Positions 24,834 through 32,551 are shown, numbered from the stretch's first letter. The stretch: DNA of 64,000 nt from Hyunsoonleella jejuensis (GCF_900111025.1 NZ_FOFN01000003.1:620001-684000); one strand, 5' to 3'. A program made the numbers and translations. The notes: a model not told the origin generated them from the letters alone.

Positions 24834-25970
24834 TTAATTAGTACTTTTTTTTATGTTTGATTCCGTATTGGATTCTTCCCCTTTGAGAAGGATTGAGGAT
24901 GGGCTTATCTTTGCACCATTATATAATTTTCCTTCTGCAGAAACTATGTAAGCTTCATCTGCATTTAAACCTGACAATACCTCTACTTGATCTCCAAAAG
25001 TTCTGCCTAAACGCAACCAGCGTAAAATGGCTGTGTTACTTTGGCTTACCGTATAAACTCCAGATAATTGACCATTGGTTACAATGGCTTCATGAGGAAT
25101 TAGCACTATTGTTGATGCTCCATGTCTTTCCACTGGAAACTGAACCGTTGTAAACATACCAGATAGTATATTGGCATCAGTTTTTTCCAAATCTATTTTT
25201 ACTAAATATTGTCCTCCCGTATGTTTAGCAGAAGTGCTTACTTCCTTAACTTTTCCTTTAATGGATGTGGTAAGGGATTTTACCAAAACATTAACCGTTG
25301 TTCCAGTTTCTATTTCTGAAATCTCGGTTTCAGGAACCATGGCCATTACCTCAAAATCGTTAGGAGACTCTAATGATATTAAGGGTTGCCCAGGATTCGC
25401 CATATCACCTTCTTTAACAGTTTTTGAAGTAATTATTCCTGAAAACGGTGCGGTAATATTCGAGTATGTGAATTGAGCCGCAATCTCATTTTTCATTTGT
25501 TTAACAGCTTCTAATCGGGCTTTAGTCATTTCATAATTGGCGGTCATATCATCCATTTCCTTTTGTGATGCACTGTTATCGGCAAATAAGTTTTTAAAAC
25601 GATTATAATTCTTTTCAGCATTATTAAATGCTGCGGTGGCTTCTGTAATACTTGCATTAATCTGGGCCTGTTTTGCTTGTAAATCGCTATTGTTTATAGA
25701 GATTAATAATTGCCCTTTTTTTACCTTGTCGCCAACATTAACGTTTACCTTGCTAACGTGCCCCATTATTCTAGTGCTTAAGTCTGCACTATTTTTGGCT
25801 TGAACTTTTCCACTAACCGATAGTAATGTGTGGTTCCCATTAGTTTCTACCTGATTTACCTTTACAGAAACTATTGGCGCATTATCTGCTACAGTTTTTT
25901 TGCCTTCGCCGCCGCAACTTGCCAATAGTAATATCATAGAAATTGTTAGGATTGTATATTTATATTTCAT
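24834..25970 (-). CDS. RND efflux periplasmic adaptor (membrane-fusion protein)
   Basis: 378 residues. Lipoprotein signal with Cys19 (LLASCGG), then the adaptor layout: barrel-sandwich first half (KVNVNVGDKVKKGQLLISIN), a helical hairpin (about 85-155), second half (APFSGIITSKTVKEGDMANPG), beta-barrel and membrane-proximal domain (VLIPHEAIVTNGQLSGVYTV). It joins the RND pump to TolC. The last 25 or so residues (after GAKISPSSILLKGEESN) are encoded by what looks like an inserted dispersed repeat, so the C-terminus may differ from close relatives. Confidence 0.93.
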   Translation of the reverse strand: MKYKYTILTISMILLLASCGGEGKKTVADNAPIVSVKVNQVETNGNHTLLSVSGKVQAKNSADLSTRIMGHVSKVNVNVGDKVKKGQLLISINNSDLQAKQAQINASITEATAAFNNAEKNYNRFKNLFADNSASQKEMDDMTANYEMTKARLEAVKQMKNEIAAQFTYSNITAPFSGIITSKTVKEGDMANPGQPLISLESPNDFEVMAMVPETEISEIETGTTVNVLVKSLTTSIKGKVKEVSTSAKHTGGQYLVKIDLEKTDANILSGMFTTVQFPVERHGASTIVLIPHEAIVTNGQLSGVYTVSQSNTAILRWLRLGRTFGDQVEVLSGLNADEAYIVSAEGKLYNGAKISPSSILLKGEESNTESNIKKSTN

Positions 25971-26082
25971 GTTTATTAATTTGATGTTCTTATTTCATTA
26001 TATATTTCAACAAGCAGTTTGTTTATTGCGTTCTTATTAGAAAGACATTTGCCGAATACTGCAGTTGCTTACTGTGTGCTAT

Positions 26083-27393
26083 TTACTCCTTTGTTAAAAA
26101 TTTTAAATGCGCTTGCGCATAGTTGTACTCAAAAATGGTTTGATAATACTCTAGTTGTTTTTGTGCGTATTGTGTTTCAGCGAGCAACAATTCTGATGTC
26201 TTTTCTAAACCTTCTTTAAATCTATTAGAACGTATTCTCAATGATTCTTCCGATTGTTCTAATGCCAAAGCGGTAAGTTTTAATTTATTTTCAGCATCTA
26301 ATAAATTGCGTTTTGCTTTGTTTAATTCTAAATTGCTTTGTGATACATATTGGTCATATTCTAATTTAGATTTTTCAAATTCTGCTCTGCTTTTTTGGGC
26401 TTTCCCAAAGCGCTTGGACCCCTGAAAAATATTCCAGCTTAATTGTGCACCAAAAGTGTACCCATTGGCATCAGCTTGAAAAATCTGGTCGTCGTACAAT
26501 TCATAGCTTCCAAATGCATTAAGCCTTGGTAAAAAAGCCATTTTATCAGCTTTATTGTTAGCTTCAAACGCATTTGTTGCCAATTGCATCGCCTTAATAT
26601 CCGATCGGTTTTCTGATATTGCTGTATCTTCTAACGCAAAAGAGGAAACCGTCAGGTCATCCATTGGTTTGTACACCACATAGTTTTTGTCGTTCATTAA
26701 AAATGATATATAGTTTGATGCGTTTAACACATTACTTTTAGCCATTTGCAATTGGTTTTTTACTTCGGTTACTCTTACCTCAACACTTAGCACATCGGCA
26801 CGTTGCAAATACCCTTGTTTAAAATTATCATCAGCTATATTTTTGTTGGCGTTTGCGGCCTCTAGTGCCGTTTCTAAAACAGCAACGCCTTTGTAGGCAA
26901 GTTGTAATTGCATGTAAGCTTTATCAATTTCAAAAACTAAAAAATCCTGTGTACGTTGTGTTTTTAAAGACATGGCCTCCATTTTAGATTTAGCAGCTCT
27001 ACGTTGGTAAATGCCATCTATATTTATTAGAGGTTGCTGGATTTCTAGTTTGGTAGCGTAGTTTTCAATCTGCGAGGGATTGTTTAATAATGAAGGGTTG
27101 AAATCGTTTTGTGTTAAAATTTCCTGATTTAATTTAGCGCCAAACGCCATTAATGGGTTTGTTGTAGCCATAGCTGTATGGCTTGCAGTAATGTTTGGTA
27201 AGAATACCGCATTGGTTTGTCTATAATCTGCTCTTGCTAGTTTAAAGGCTTCTTCAGAAATTTTAATGCTTGTGTTATTTTCAAGTGCTCTAGATAAAAC
27301 ATCCGTTTTTGTAATGGGTTGTACTTCTTGCGCATTTAAGCATATATTTATTAATAGTAAAAGCAATATTGCAATGTGAAATTTGTTTTTCAT
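26083..27393 (-). CDS. TolC-family outer-membrane efflux protein
   Basis: 436 residues with a Sec signal peptide (cut after CLNAQ) and the two long coiled OEP repeats of TolC proteins (about 40-235 and 250-430). It is the outer-membrane exit duct of the tripartite pump. First gene of the efflux operon: a perfect GTAAC-N4-GTTAC site and a TATTTTTG -7 box lie directly upstream. The 112-base gap to the adaptor gene holds no identifiable feature. Confidence 0.93.
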   Translation of the reverse strand: MKNKFHIAILLLLLINICLNAQEVQPITKTDVLSRALENNTSIKISEEAFKLARADYRQTNAVFLPNITASHTAMATTNPLMAFGAKLNQEILTQNDFNPSLLNNPSQIENYATKLEIQQPLINIDGIYQRRAAKSKMEAMSLKTQRTQDFLVFEIDKAYMQLQLAYKGVAVLETALEAANANKNIADDNFKQGYLQRADVLSVEVRVTEVKNQLQMAKSNVLNASNYISFLMNDKNYVVYKPMDDLTVSSFALEDTAISENRSDIKAMQLATNAFEANNKADKMAFLPRLNAFGSYELYDDQIFQADANGYTFGAQLSWNIFQGSKRFGKAQKSRAEFEKSKLEYDQYVSQSNLELNKAKRNLLDAENKLKLTALALEQSEESLRIRSNRFKEGLEKTSELLLAETQYAQKQLEYYQTIFEYNYAQAHLKFLTKE

Positions 27394-27412
27394 AGACTAA
27401 TAGTTTGTAGTA

Positions 27413-27420
27413 CAAAAATA
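27413..27420 (-). promoter_or_regulatory. -7 box of the tolC-adaptor-RND operon
   Basis: Reads TATTTTTG on the minus strand, 20 bases before the tolC-like start codon and 29.5 bp downstream of the centre of the operator at 27443. A start of transcription near 27408 would put the operator at -41.5. Confidence 0.65.
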
Positions 27421-27442
27421 CATCTAGCTACTATTGAAATTT

Positions 27443-27456
27443 GTAACCTATGTTAC
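27443..27456. promoter_or_regulatory. GTAAC-N4-GTTAC operator, efflux operon
   Basis: Perfect 5+4+5 dyad GTAAC-CTAT-GTTAC, 50 bases upstream of the tolC-like gene. The spacing of the arms equals that of FNR-type sites (TTGAT-N4-ATCAA). The same dyad recurs at 28232 and 32312. Confidence 0.7.
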
Positions 27457-27480
27457 TTACCATAACAATAGTTATAATAA

Positions 27481-27508
27481 AAAAGCACTCCTTTTACAGA
27501 GTGCTTTT
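27481..27508 (-). terminator. Terminator of the DUF2202 gene
   Basis: Perfect 10-bp stem AAAAGCACTC / GAGTGCTTTT with an 8-base loop; a T run follows on the minus strand. It separates the DUF2202 transcript from the efflux operon promoter. Confidence 0.88.
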
Positions 27509-27534
27509 AATCAAACCAATTAATCCAACCAAAA

Positions 27535-28179
27535 TTAATTACATTTTTCTTTATTTGCTATTATGATACTAGTGTAAGCTTCTTGAGATAAAAATTGAGG
27601 GGTATAGGAGCTCCCATTTTTTTCAATAGCGGTTACAAAACTTCTTAAATGATTTCGAGAACCACACTTTAAACTTTCAAAAACTGATATTATCCTTTCG
27701 TTAGAACTTGCGTCGATATACACTTGCAGATCTACAATATCTAAATCCTCAATGGTGGCTCCAATTTTAAGTGCGTTTACATCGCTAGTAGCTCCATCAA
27801 TTATAAATTGATCATATAATGATTGTAATTCTTTATTTGCAAATTCGCCAGTGGGTAATATCTCGTATTCAATAGTGTATTGTTTTAGCAGGTTTTCTAT
27901 TGCATTCATATGGGTTTGTTCGCTATTTTTAATATTAGCGAATTGATTAATAGACCATAAATTATTTAAATATATGTATGTGTCTCTTGCTAATTTTTCT
28001 TCCTCCAACATAAATAGTAAAGCAGCTTTGTCTTTTTCTACGAATGTTTCACTTATGAAATCATTATTTATACCGTTATTTTCCATATCGTCATTGTTAT
28101 CACTACAGGTATTTAAAAATGTAAATGATACCGCTAATATTATAATAGTAACTAAGCGCTTTGTCAATAATTTTTTCAT
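27535..28179 (-). CDS. DUF2202 ferritin-like lipoprotein
   Basis: 214 residues. Lipoprotein signal (lipobox LNTC, Cys25) and a DUF2202 four-helix domain from about 50: FMLEEEKLARDTYIYL supplies Glu residues, SEQTHMNAIENLL a His, and KCGSRNHLRSFVTAIE a second His. These are where ferritin-like proteins bind a di-metal centre, but the family's metal and function are unknown. Its promoter carries a perfect GTAAC-N4-GTTAC site and the gene ends in a strong terminator, so it is monocistronic. It lies between the efflux operon and the divergent copper-receptor genes. Confidence 0.85.
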   Translation of the reverse strand: MKKLLTKRLVTIIILAVSFTFLNTCSDNNDDMENNGINNDFISETFVEKDKAALLFMLEEEKLARDTYIYLNNLWSINQFANIKNSEQTHMNAIENLLKQYTIEYEILPTGEFANKELQSLYDQFIIDGATSDVNALKIGATIEDLDIVDLQVYIDASSNERIISVFESLKCGSRNHLRSFVTAIEKNGSSYTPQFLSQEAYTSIIIANKEKCN

Positions 28180-28201
28180 GTCATTTAGGTTTAATCACAT
28201 A

Positions 28202-28209
28202 TAAATGTA
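28202..28209 (-). promoter_or_regulatory. -7-like box of the DUF2202 gene
   Basis: Minus-strand TACATTTA, one base from TAnnTTTG, 22 bases before the start codon. Its distance from the operator centre is again 29.5 bp. Confidence 0.5.
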
Positions 28210-28231
28210 CACAATAAGAATAGGGCTATCA

Positions 28232-28245
28232 GTAACTTATGTTAC
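28232..28245. promoter_or_regulatory. GTAAC-N4-GTTAC operator, DUF2202 gene
   Basis: Perfect dyad GTAAC-TTAT-GTTAC, 53 bases upstream of the DUF2202 start. It also lies in the divergent gap 125 bases before the Cys-rich peptide gene, but the spacing fits only the minus-strand gene. Confidence 0.7.
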
Positions 28246-28328
28246 ATATTAAAATAGAGAATGAGAACTTTTTAGACTAAATTAAAAGATTTGATTTGGT
28301 ATGTTTTTTTTTTAAAACATGATAAAAG

Positions 28329-28362
28329 TTTGTAAATAAAATATCTGGCTATTTTATATTTG
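28329..28362 (+). promoter_or_regulatory. Promoter of the Cys-rich peptide and copper-receptor genes
   Basis: TTTG (28329-28332) and TATATTTG (28355-28362), 22-base spacer. The -7 box ends 7 bases before the ATG at 28370, so the mRNA should be leaderless or have only a few leader bases. Confidence 0.65.
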
Positions 28363-28369
28363 CACGGTA

Positions 28370-28747
28370 ATGAAGATAAGCTCACATATAGCTCTTGTTT
28401 TATTAAGTGCTTTAATACTGGTTAATAGTATTAAAACATCCTTAACTTATGCTTATTTTGAATTAGACCCTATTGGTTTTATTGAGAACCTGTGTGAAAA
28501 CAAAGACCAGCCGGAACTTGAGTGCAACGGTAAGTGTCATTTAAAAAAACTCGCACAATCGGAAGATAAAAAACAAAGAACCCCAGAAAGTATTATTGAT
28601 TTCAAAGAAATCATCCTTTATCCAAATCAAGAAACAAACTTTTTGTTTTCCAAGCTAGCTTACAATAAAAAACTCGCTATTGTTGCTTATCAAAACTTAT
28701 ATTCTTTTGTGAATAGTTACGATTTTTTTCATCCCCCAAGAGCGTAA
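28370..28747 (+). CDS. Small exported Cys-containing protein upstream of copper-type receptor
   Basis: 125 residues: an N-terminal membrane or signal segment (about 5-25), then cysteines C42, C52 and C56 (LCENK...LECNGKCHLKKL) and a C-terminal half without recognised fold, ending HPPRA. I know no family name for it. The C-x9-CxxxC-H cluster could bind a soft metal. It is the first gene after a strong promoter and 66 bases before a TonB receptor with OprC-like copper ligands, so it probably works with that receptor. Short histidine/proline-ended exported proteins at this place recur in flavobacteria as far as I recall, but the function is not established. Confidence 0.7.
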   Translation: MKISSHIALVLLSALILVNSIKTSLTYAYFELDPIGFIENLCENKDQPELECNGKCHLKKLAQSEDKKQRTPESIIDFKEIILYPNQETNFLFSKLAYNKKLAIVAYQNLYSFVNSYDFFHPPRA

Positions 28748-28813
28748 TTAACTTCTATTACAGGTAGTAATCACTACATCAATTATTTAAGTTAAAAAAT
28801 TAAAATACTATAA

Positions 28814-30916
28814 ATGAAAATAATTTATAGTGTGCTTCTATGCATGCTAATTACCGCTGTATCTTATGGACAAAAAAACAAAGAAACCCAAAAGGATACC
28901 GCAAAACAAAAAACAATAGCGCTTAATGAGGTTATTGTAAAGGGAAATATAAAAACAGACCCAGTACTTACTGTTGTTGCCAATGAATACGAAGAAAAAA
29001 TTGTGCAACCTAAAAACGTGGCCGATTTATTTAATAACATTAATGGCTTTTCGGTTATAAAAAGAGGAAATTATGCTATCGATCCTTCGTTTAGAGCCGC
29101 ACAATATGAACAATTGAATATTCAGTATGATGGTGGCACCAAAGCAATGCATGCCTGCCCTAACAGAATGGACCCCATTACCACACATATTATTCCTGAA
29201 GAAATCTCGAAAATTGAAATTATTAAAGGCCCCTACACGGTAAGACATGGTGCCACGTTTGGAGGTATCGTTAATTTGGTAACTCAAAAGCCCGATTATG
29301 AAGATTATGGATTGCATGGAAAAGTTTCCGCTGGCTACGAAAGTAACGGCAACGCTTTGGTAAACTTAGCGCAAATACAGTACTTAGAGGAAAAATATGA
29401 TATCGTAGCCAATGCAGGCTACAGGGATTTTGGAAACTACAAAGATGGTGATGGCGTGGAAATTCCTTCATCATTTAAAAGTACAGACTACGGTATTAAA
29501 ATAGGCTATAATTTTTCTAGCGACCAACGTTTGCAAGCGCATTGGCGACAATCTTTTGGTCGCGATGTACTTCATGCTGCTTTGCCTATGGATACAGAAT
29601 ATGACAATAGCAGTATATTGGCATTAGATTACAAATTGGACAACATTGGCAAAACGCTAAAAACACTAACAGCAAAAGCGTATTATAGCTATGTAGATCA
29701 TTTAATGACCAACAACAATAGGCCTTCTTTTAGAATGATGGAAGCCGCATCTGCCGTTGATGCCACAACTCTTGGAGGTAAATTGGAACTAAACTGGAAG
29801 CCAACAGAAAGATTAAATCTGTTTTCTGGTATAGACGCAATGCATATTGCTAGAGATGGAGGCCGAACACGATTGGTAAAAATAATGAATGGTAATCCTT
29901 TACCGATGCCAATGGTGTTTAATGATAAAGTTTGGCAAGACTCTTACATTACAGATATTGGTGTATTTACGGAAGCAAAATATAATCTGAGTTCTAAAAC
30001 TATTTTTACTGCAGGGATACGTTATGATAATGTTATTTCAGACATACAAGATCCTGAAGATGACTTTGCCTCCTTGTACGATTTAAAAAAGCGTACAGAA
30101 CATAATGTTAGTGGTACTGTGTCTATTAAAAAAATAGTTTCAGATAAATTTACTTTAGAAGCTGCTTATGGCCGCGGTGTACGTTCTGCTAATATGATAG
30201 AGCGTTTTATTAATCATTTTAATGTTGGTCAAGACCCTTTTGAGTATATTGGAAACCCTAATTTAAAAGCCGAAGTTAATAATCAGTTTGAAATTGGATT
30301 TAAAGGAAGAGAACCGCTTAAAAATGGCTTTAATAGCTTTAAGTATGAAATGGCTTTTTACTATTCGTTTTTTGAAAACTATATAGTTGGTGTAGTAGAC
30401 AAAACATTGAGTAGAAAGTTTAATCCTATGGCGCAACCAAGAAACCCAAAAGTTTTTAGAAATCTTGATGAGGCTTATAAAACTGGTTTTGAAGCTACGG
30501 CGCAAGTTGACTTTTTAGATTATTATTATTTTAAAACTAAATGTTCTTACGTATATGCAAAAAACAAGGATTTAGCAGAATCACTGCCATTAACACCTCC
30601 GTTTACAACGCGACTTTCTTTAGGTATAGAAAGGGATAAATTTTGGGGGAATATTCAGTATAGTCTAGTCTCAAAACAAGACAATATTTCAAGAAGTTTT
30701 GGAGAAACTACAACGGATGGTTATCAAACTCTAGATGTGCGTTTAGGGGTAAAACCAATTAAAAATATTATGCTAGGTGTTGCTGTACTTAATGTTTTTG
30801 ATGAAGCCTATAACAACCATTTAAACTTCTCCTTTACAAACCAAGCAAATTTTGGAAGAACGCCAATAACAGAACCTGGACGAAATATTTCGGCTTTTTT
30901 ACAGTTTAAATTTTAA
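28814..30916 (+). CDS. TonB-dependent receptor with OprC-type copper-site residues
   Basis: 700 residues: Sec signal (cleaved near SYGQ), plug (about 35-160, with GPYTVRHGATFGGIVNLVTQ) and a 22-strand barrel ending FLQFKF. The plug carries C115-P-N-R-M119, i.e. CxxxM followed by D; the barrel has VDHLMTNN with H296-x-M298. In Pseudomonas OprC, the copper site is made by C143xxxM147 of the plug and H323xM325 of the barrel, so all four ligands appear conserved. Hence uptake of copper is likely, though related siderophore-like or chalkophore substrates are possible. No carboxypeptidase-like extension or SusD partner is present. Confidence 0.88.
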   Translation: MKIIYSVLLCMLITAVSYGQKNKETQKDTAKQKTIALNEVIVKGNIKTDPVLTVVANEYEEKIVQPKNVADLFNNINGFSVIKRGNYAIDPSFRAAQYEQLNIQYDGGTKAMHACPNRMDPITTHIIPEEISKIEIIKGPYTVRHGATFGGIVNLVTQKPDYEDYGLHGKVSAGYESNGNALVNLAQIQYLEEKYDIVANAGYRDFGNYKDGDGVEIPSSFKSTDYGIKIGYNFSSDQRLQAHWRQSFGRDVLHAALPMDTEYDNSSILALDYKLDNIGKTLKTLTAKAYYSYVDHLMTNNNRPSFRMMEAASAVDATTLGGKLELNWKPTERLNLFSGIDAMHIARDGGRTRLVKIMNGNPLPMPMVFNDKVWQDSYITDIGVFTEAKYNLSSKTIFTAGIRYDNVISDIQDPEDDFASLYDLKKRTEHNVSGTVSIKKIVSDKFTLEAAYGRGVRSANMIERFINHFNVGQDPFEYIGNPNLKAEVNNQFEIGFKGREPLKNGFNSFKYEMAFYYSFFENYIVGVVDKTLSRKFNPMAQPRNPKVFRNLDEAYKTGFEATAQVDFLDYYYFKTKCSYVYAKNKDLAESLPLTPPFTTRLSLGIERDKFWGNIQYSLVSKQDNISRSFGETTTDGYQTLDVRLGVKPIKNIMLGVAVLNVFDEAYNNHLNFSFTNQANFGRTPITEPGRNISAFLQFKF

Positions 30917-30936
30917 TATAAATATAAGTTTATTAC

Positions 30937-30969
30937 AACAAAGGAGCGCATTTTATGCGCTCCTTTGTT
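30937..30969 (+). terminator. Terminator-like hairpin after the receptor gene
   Basis: Perfect 15-bp stem AACAAAGGAGCGCAT / ATGCGCTCCTTTGTT with a TTT loop. There is no long T run after it, so it may act as an RNA 3' end, in both directions (also for the small gene at 30989). Confidence 0.75.
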
Positions 30970-30988
30970 ATTACGAATAAAGTTTTCA

Positions 30989-31138
30989 TTACTTGTCTTT
31001 AGGTTCATCGCTACGCTTGCCGCCGCTGGCCATGAATTTTATTAAGAAGCCAATAAGGAATAAACAAGCTAGTGCAAAAACTCCAATCATTATTACACCA
31101 TTGTTCCAATTGAATAATGCTATATTTTGAGTTATCAT
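30989..31138 (-). CDS. 49-residue single-span membrane protein
   Basis: MITQNIALFNWNNG precedes one hydrophobic helix (about 15-36, with GVIMIGVFALACLFLIGF) and a charged cytoplasmic tail GGKRSDEPKDK. It runs from ATG 31138 to TAA 30989, with a possible -7-like TACTTTTA at 31177-31170. Small proteins of this form occur near oxidase and cytochrome genes; here the cytochrome gene is 122 bases upstream on the same strand. No family name is known to me; coding is supported by the clean helix-plus-tail design and the hairpin after it. Confidence 0.6.
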   Translation of the reverse strand: MITQNIALFNWNNGVIMIGVFALACLFLIGFLIKFMASGGKRSDEPKDK

Positions 31139-31259
31139 AATTATATATTTTTCCCGTTTTTAACCAGACTAAAAGTATTAATAGTAAGTATTATGAAATA
31201 TGATATTTGTCAGTATGTAAAAACTTAGATAAAAGTTTATCTGAATTATCATTCATAAT

Positions 31260-32264
31260 TTACTTTACAAAACTAATGCTCCATATTCCTCTTACTTCAT
31301 TAATATCGTAACCAATTGCTTTATCATCTGGATATAACTTTCTCAACTTGTTAAGCGTAGCTGCTTCTAGAGTTTCGTTTGGTTTGCCATGACATTGTAA
31401 ACACATAGTATTTGTTACTATCGGGTAATAAACATGTACATTTTCATCGCTTTCTTTAACTATAGGTTTTGGTTCTTCATTTTTTGCAATTGTTTCATTA
31501 AAAAACTTTATATGCTCTAGTTCTTCAATATTGGCCTTATTTTTCTTGTTTCGTGGTCTATCGGAAACTCGTTTAATTTTTGCATTATATACGTCAGCCA
31601 TACTATCTGTTAACGGGTATGCCCGCTCATTACAGAATGCTATGGCTTCTAAAGTTCCTTTTTTTTGAATGGTACCTATTAAATTCTTACCAAGTACCAC
31701 TTTTGTAGATAAGGCATATTTTAAACCGCGTTCTGCATATGGTAAATCCTGAAAGTTTGTTTGTGCACGTTTTTTGCCCCTACCGGTTCCCATGGCATTT
31801 CCTTTGCCTTTACGCTTTGCTTTTTCGTCGTTAAAGTGGGCTTTAAACCAATCCGGTTGCTCAATGTTATTATCATACATGTAATCTGCAATTTGTCTTA
31901 TGGTTTCCTCAGGATATGGTGTTTTAGGCATGACACCAAATCGTCTTACAGCACCAAACATCTTAGCATCTTTTTCATTCGGGTTTTTTATCCAAGTTTG
32001 CATCGCCGTAATAAATTGGTCTTTAGTAGTAGCGTCATCAATGTAATGTTTCTTAATGGCTATCATTGGGGGTGCTATTCTGTTGTCATGGTCTGCCGAA
32101 GGGCTGTGGCATACATAGCAATTGGTTTCCATTAATTTTTTTCCCGGATGGTTGTTGTTATTGGTCTGTTTATCTTTAACAGAATAGTCTGATTTTTTAG
32201 AATTATTACAGCTTAAAAACAAAATAAGTGCGAGAAGGAGTAAAGGGAGTAAAAGATTTTTCAT
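31260..32264 (-). CDS. Lipoprotein c-type cytochrome fused to a DUF3365 domain
   Basis: 334 residues. Lipobox FLSC (Cys19); first haem site C49YVCH53 with the likely Met ligand in GVMPKTPYP; a basic, low-complexity linker (KAKRKGKGNAMGTGRGKKR, near 150-168); then a DUF3365/Tll0287-type domain with a second haem site C288LQCH292. A two-haem periplasmic protein on the outer face of the inner membrane or in the outer membrane, suited to electron transfer or haem-based sensing. Its promoter has the perfect GTAAC-N4-GTTAC site. Which partner it reduces is unknown. Confidence 0.87.
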   Translation of the reverse strand: MKNLLLPLLLLALILFLSCNNSKKSDYSVKDKQTNNNNHPGKKLMETNCYVCHSPSADHDNRIAPPMIAIKKHYIDDATTKDQFITAMQTWIKNPNEKDAKMFGAVRRFGVMPKTPYPEETIRQIADYMYDNNIEQPDWFKAHFNDEKAKRKGKGNAMGTGRGKKRAQTNFQDLPYAERGLKYALSTKVVLGKNLIGTIQKKGTLEAIAFCNERAYPLTDSMADVYNAKIKRVSDRPRNKKNKANIEELEHIKFFNETIAKNEEPKPIVKESDENVHVYYPIVTNTMCLQCHGKPNETLEAATLNKLRKLYPDDKAIGYDINEVRGIWSISFVK

Positions 32265-32281
32265 GCTTTCGTATTAAACCT

Positions 32282-32289
32282 TAAAATTA
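32282..32289 (-). promoter_or_regulatory. -7-like box of the cytochrome gene
   Basis: Minus-strand TAATTTTA (TAnnTTTA), 17 bases before the start codon and 29.5 bp from the operator centre, the same geometry as at the other three promoters. Confidence 0.5.
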
Positions 32290-32311
32290 CCTTGCAATCT
32301 GTAAATACATT

Positions 32312-32325
32312 GTAACTTAAGTTAC
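32312..32325. promoter_or_regulatory. GTAAC-N4-GTTAC operator, cytochrome gene
   Basis: Perfect dyad GTAAC-TTAA-GTTAC (fully palindromic including the centre), 48 bases upstream of the cytochrome start codon. Confidence 0.7.
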
Positions 32326-32388
32326 TTATAATTTGGTTCATTTAAGAAATGAGGTTATCCAAAAATTTATTTAAATAGAAAGAAATTG

Positions 32389-32421
32389 TTTGGTGGAGTT
32401 TTAATAAAAAATGTATATTTG
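32389..32421 (+). promoter_or_regulatory. Promoter of tRNA-Arg
   Basis: TTTG (32389-32392) and TATATTTG (32414-32421) with a 21-base spacer, exact matches to the Bacteroidota -33/-7 consensus, 14 bases before the tRNA. Confidence 0.75.
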
Positions 32422-32435
32422 CACCCACTTAAAAA

Positions 32436-32509
32436 GGCCACGTGGCGCAACTGAATAGCGCACTTGATTACGGCTCAAGAGGTTGCAGGTTTGAATCCTG
32501 CCGTGGTCA
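32436..32509 (+). tRNA. tRNA-Arg, anticodon ACG
   Basis: 74 bases fold as a cloverleaf: acceptor GGCCACG / CGTGGTC (one G-T pair) with discriminator A, D-arm around GCGCAACTGAATAGCGC, anticodon stem CTTGA / TCAAG with loop TTACGGC (ACG, read as ICG, reading CGN codons), and T-arm GCAGG-TTTGAAT-CCTGC. CCA is not encoded. It has its own promoter and a terminator. Confidence 0.95.
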
Positions 32510-32517
32510 CTGAAAAT

Positions 32518-32547
32518 AAGACTTCCTAAATGGAGGTCTTTTTTTTT
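32518..32547 (+). terminator. Terminator after tRNA-Arg
   Basis: Stem AAGACTTCC / GGAGGTCTT (one G-T pair), loop TAAAT, and a T run; the run also abuts the stop of the small minus-strand gene. Confidence 0.88.
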
Positions 32548-32551
32548 AAAA

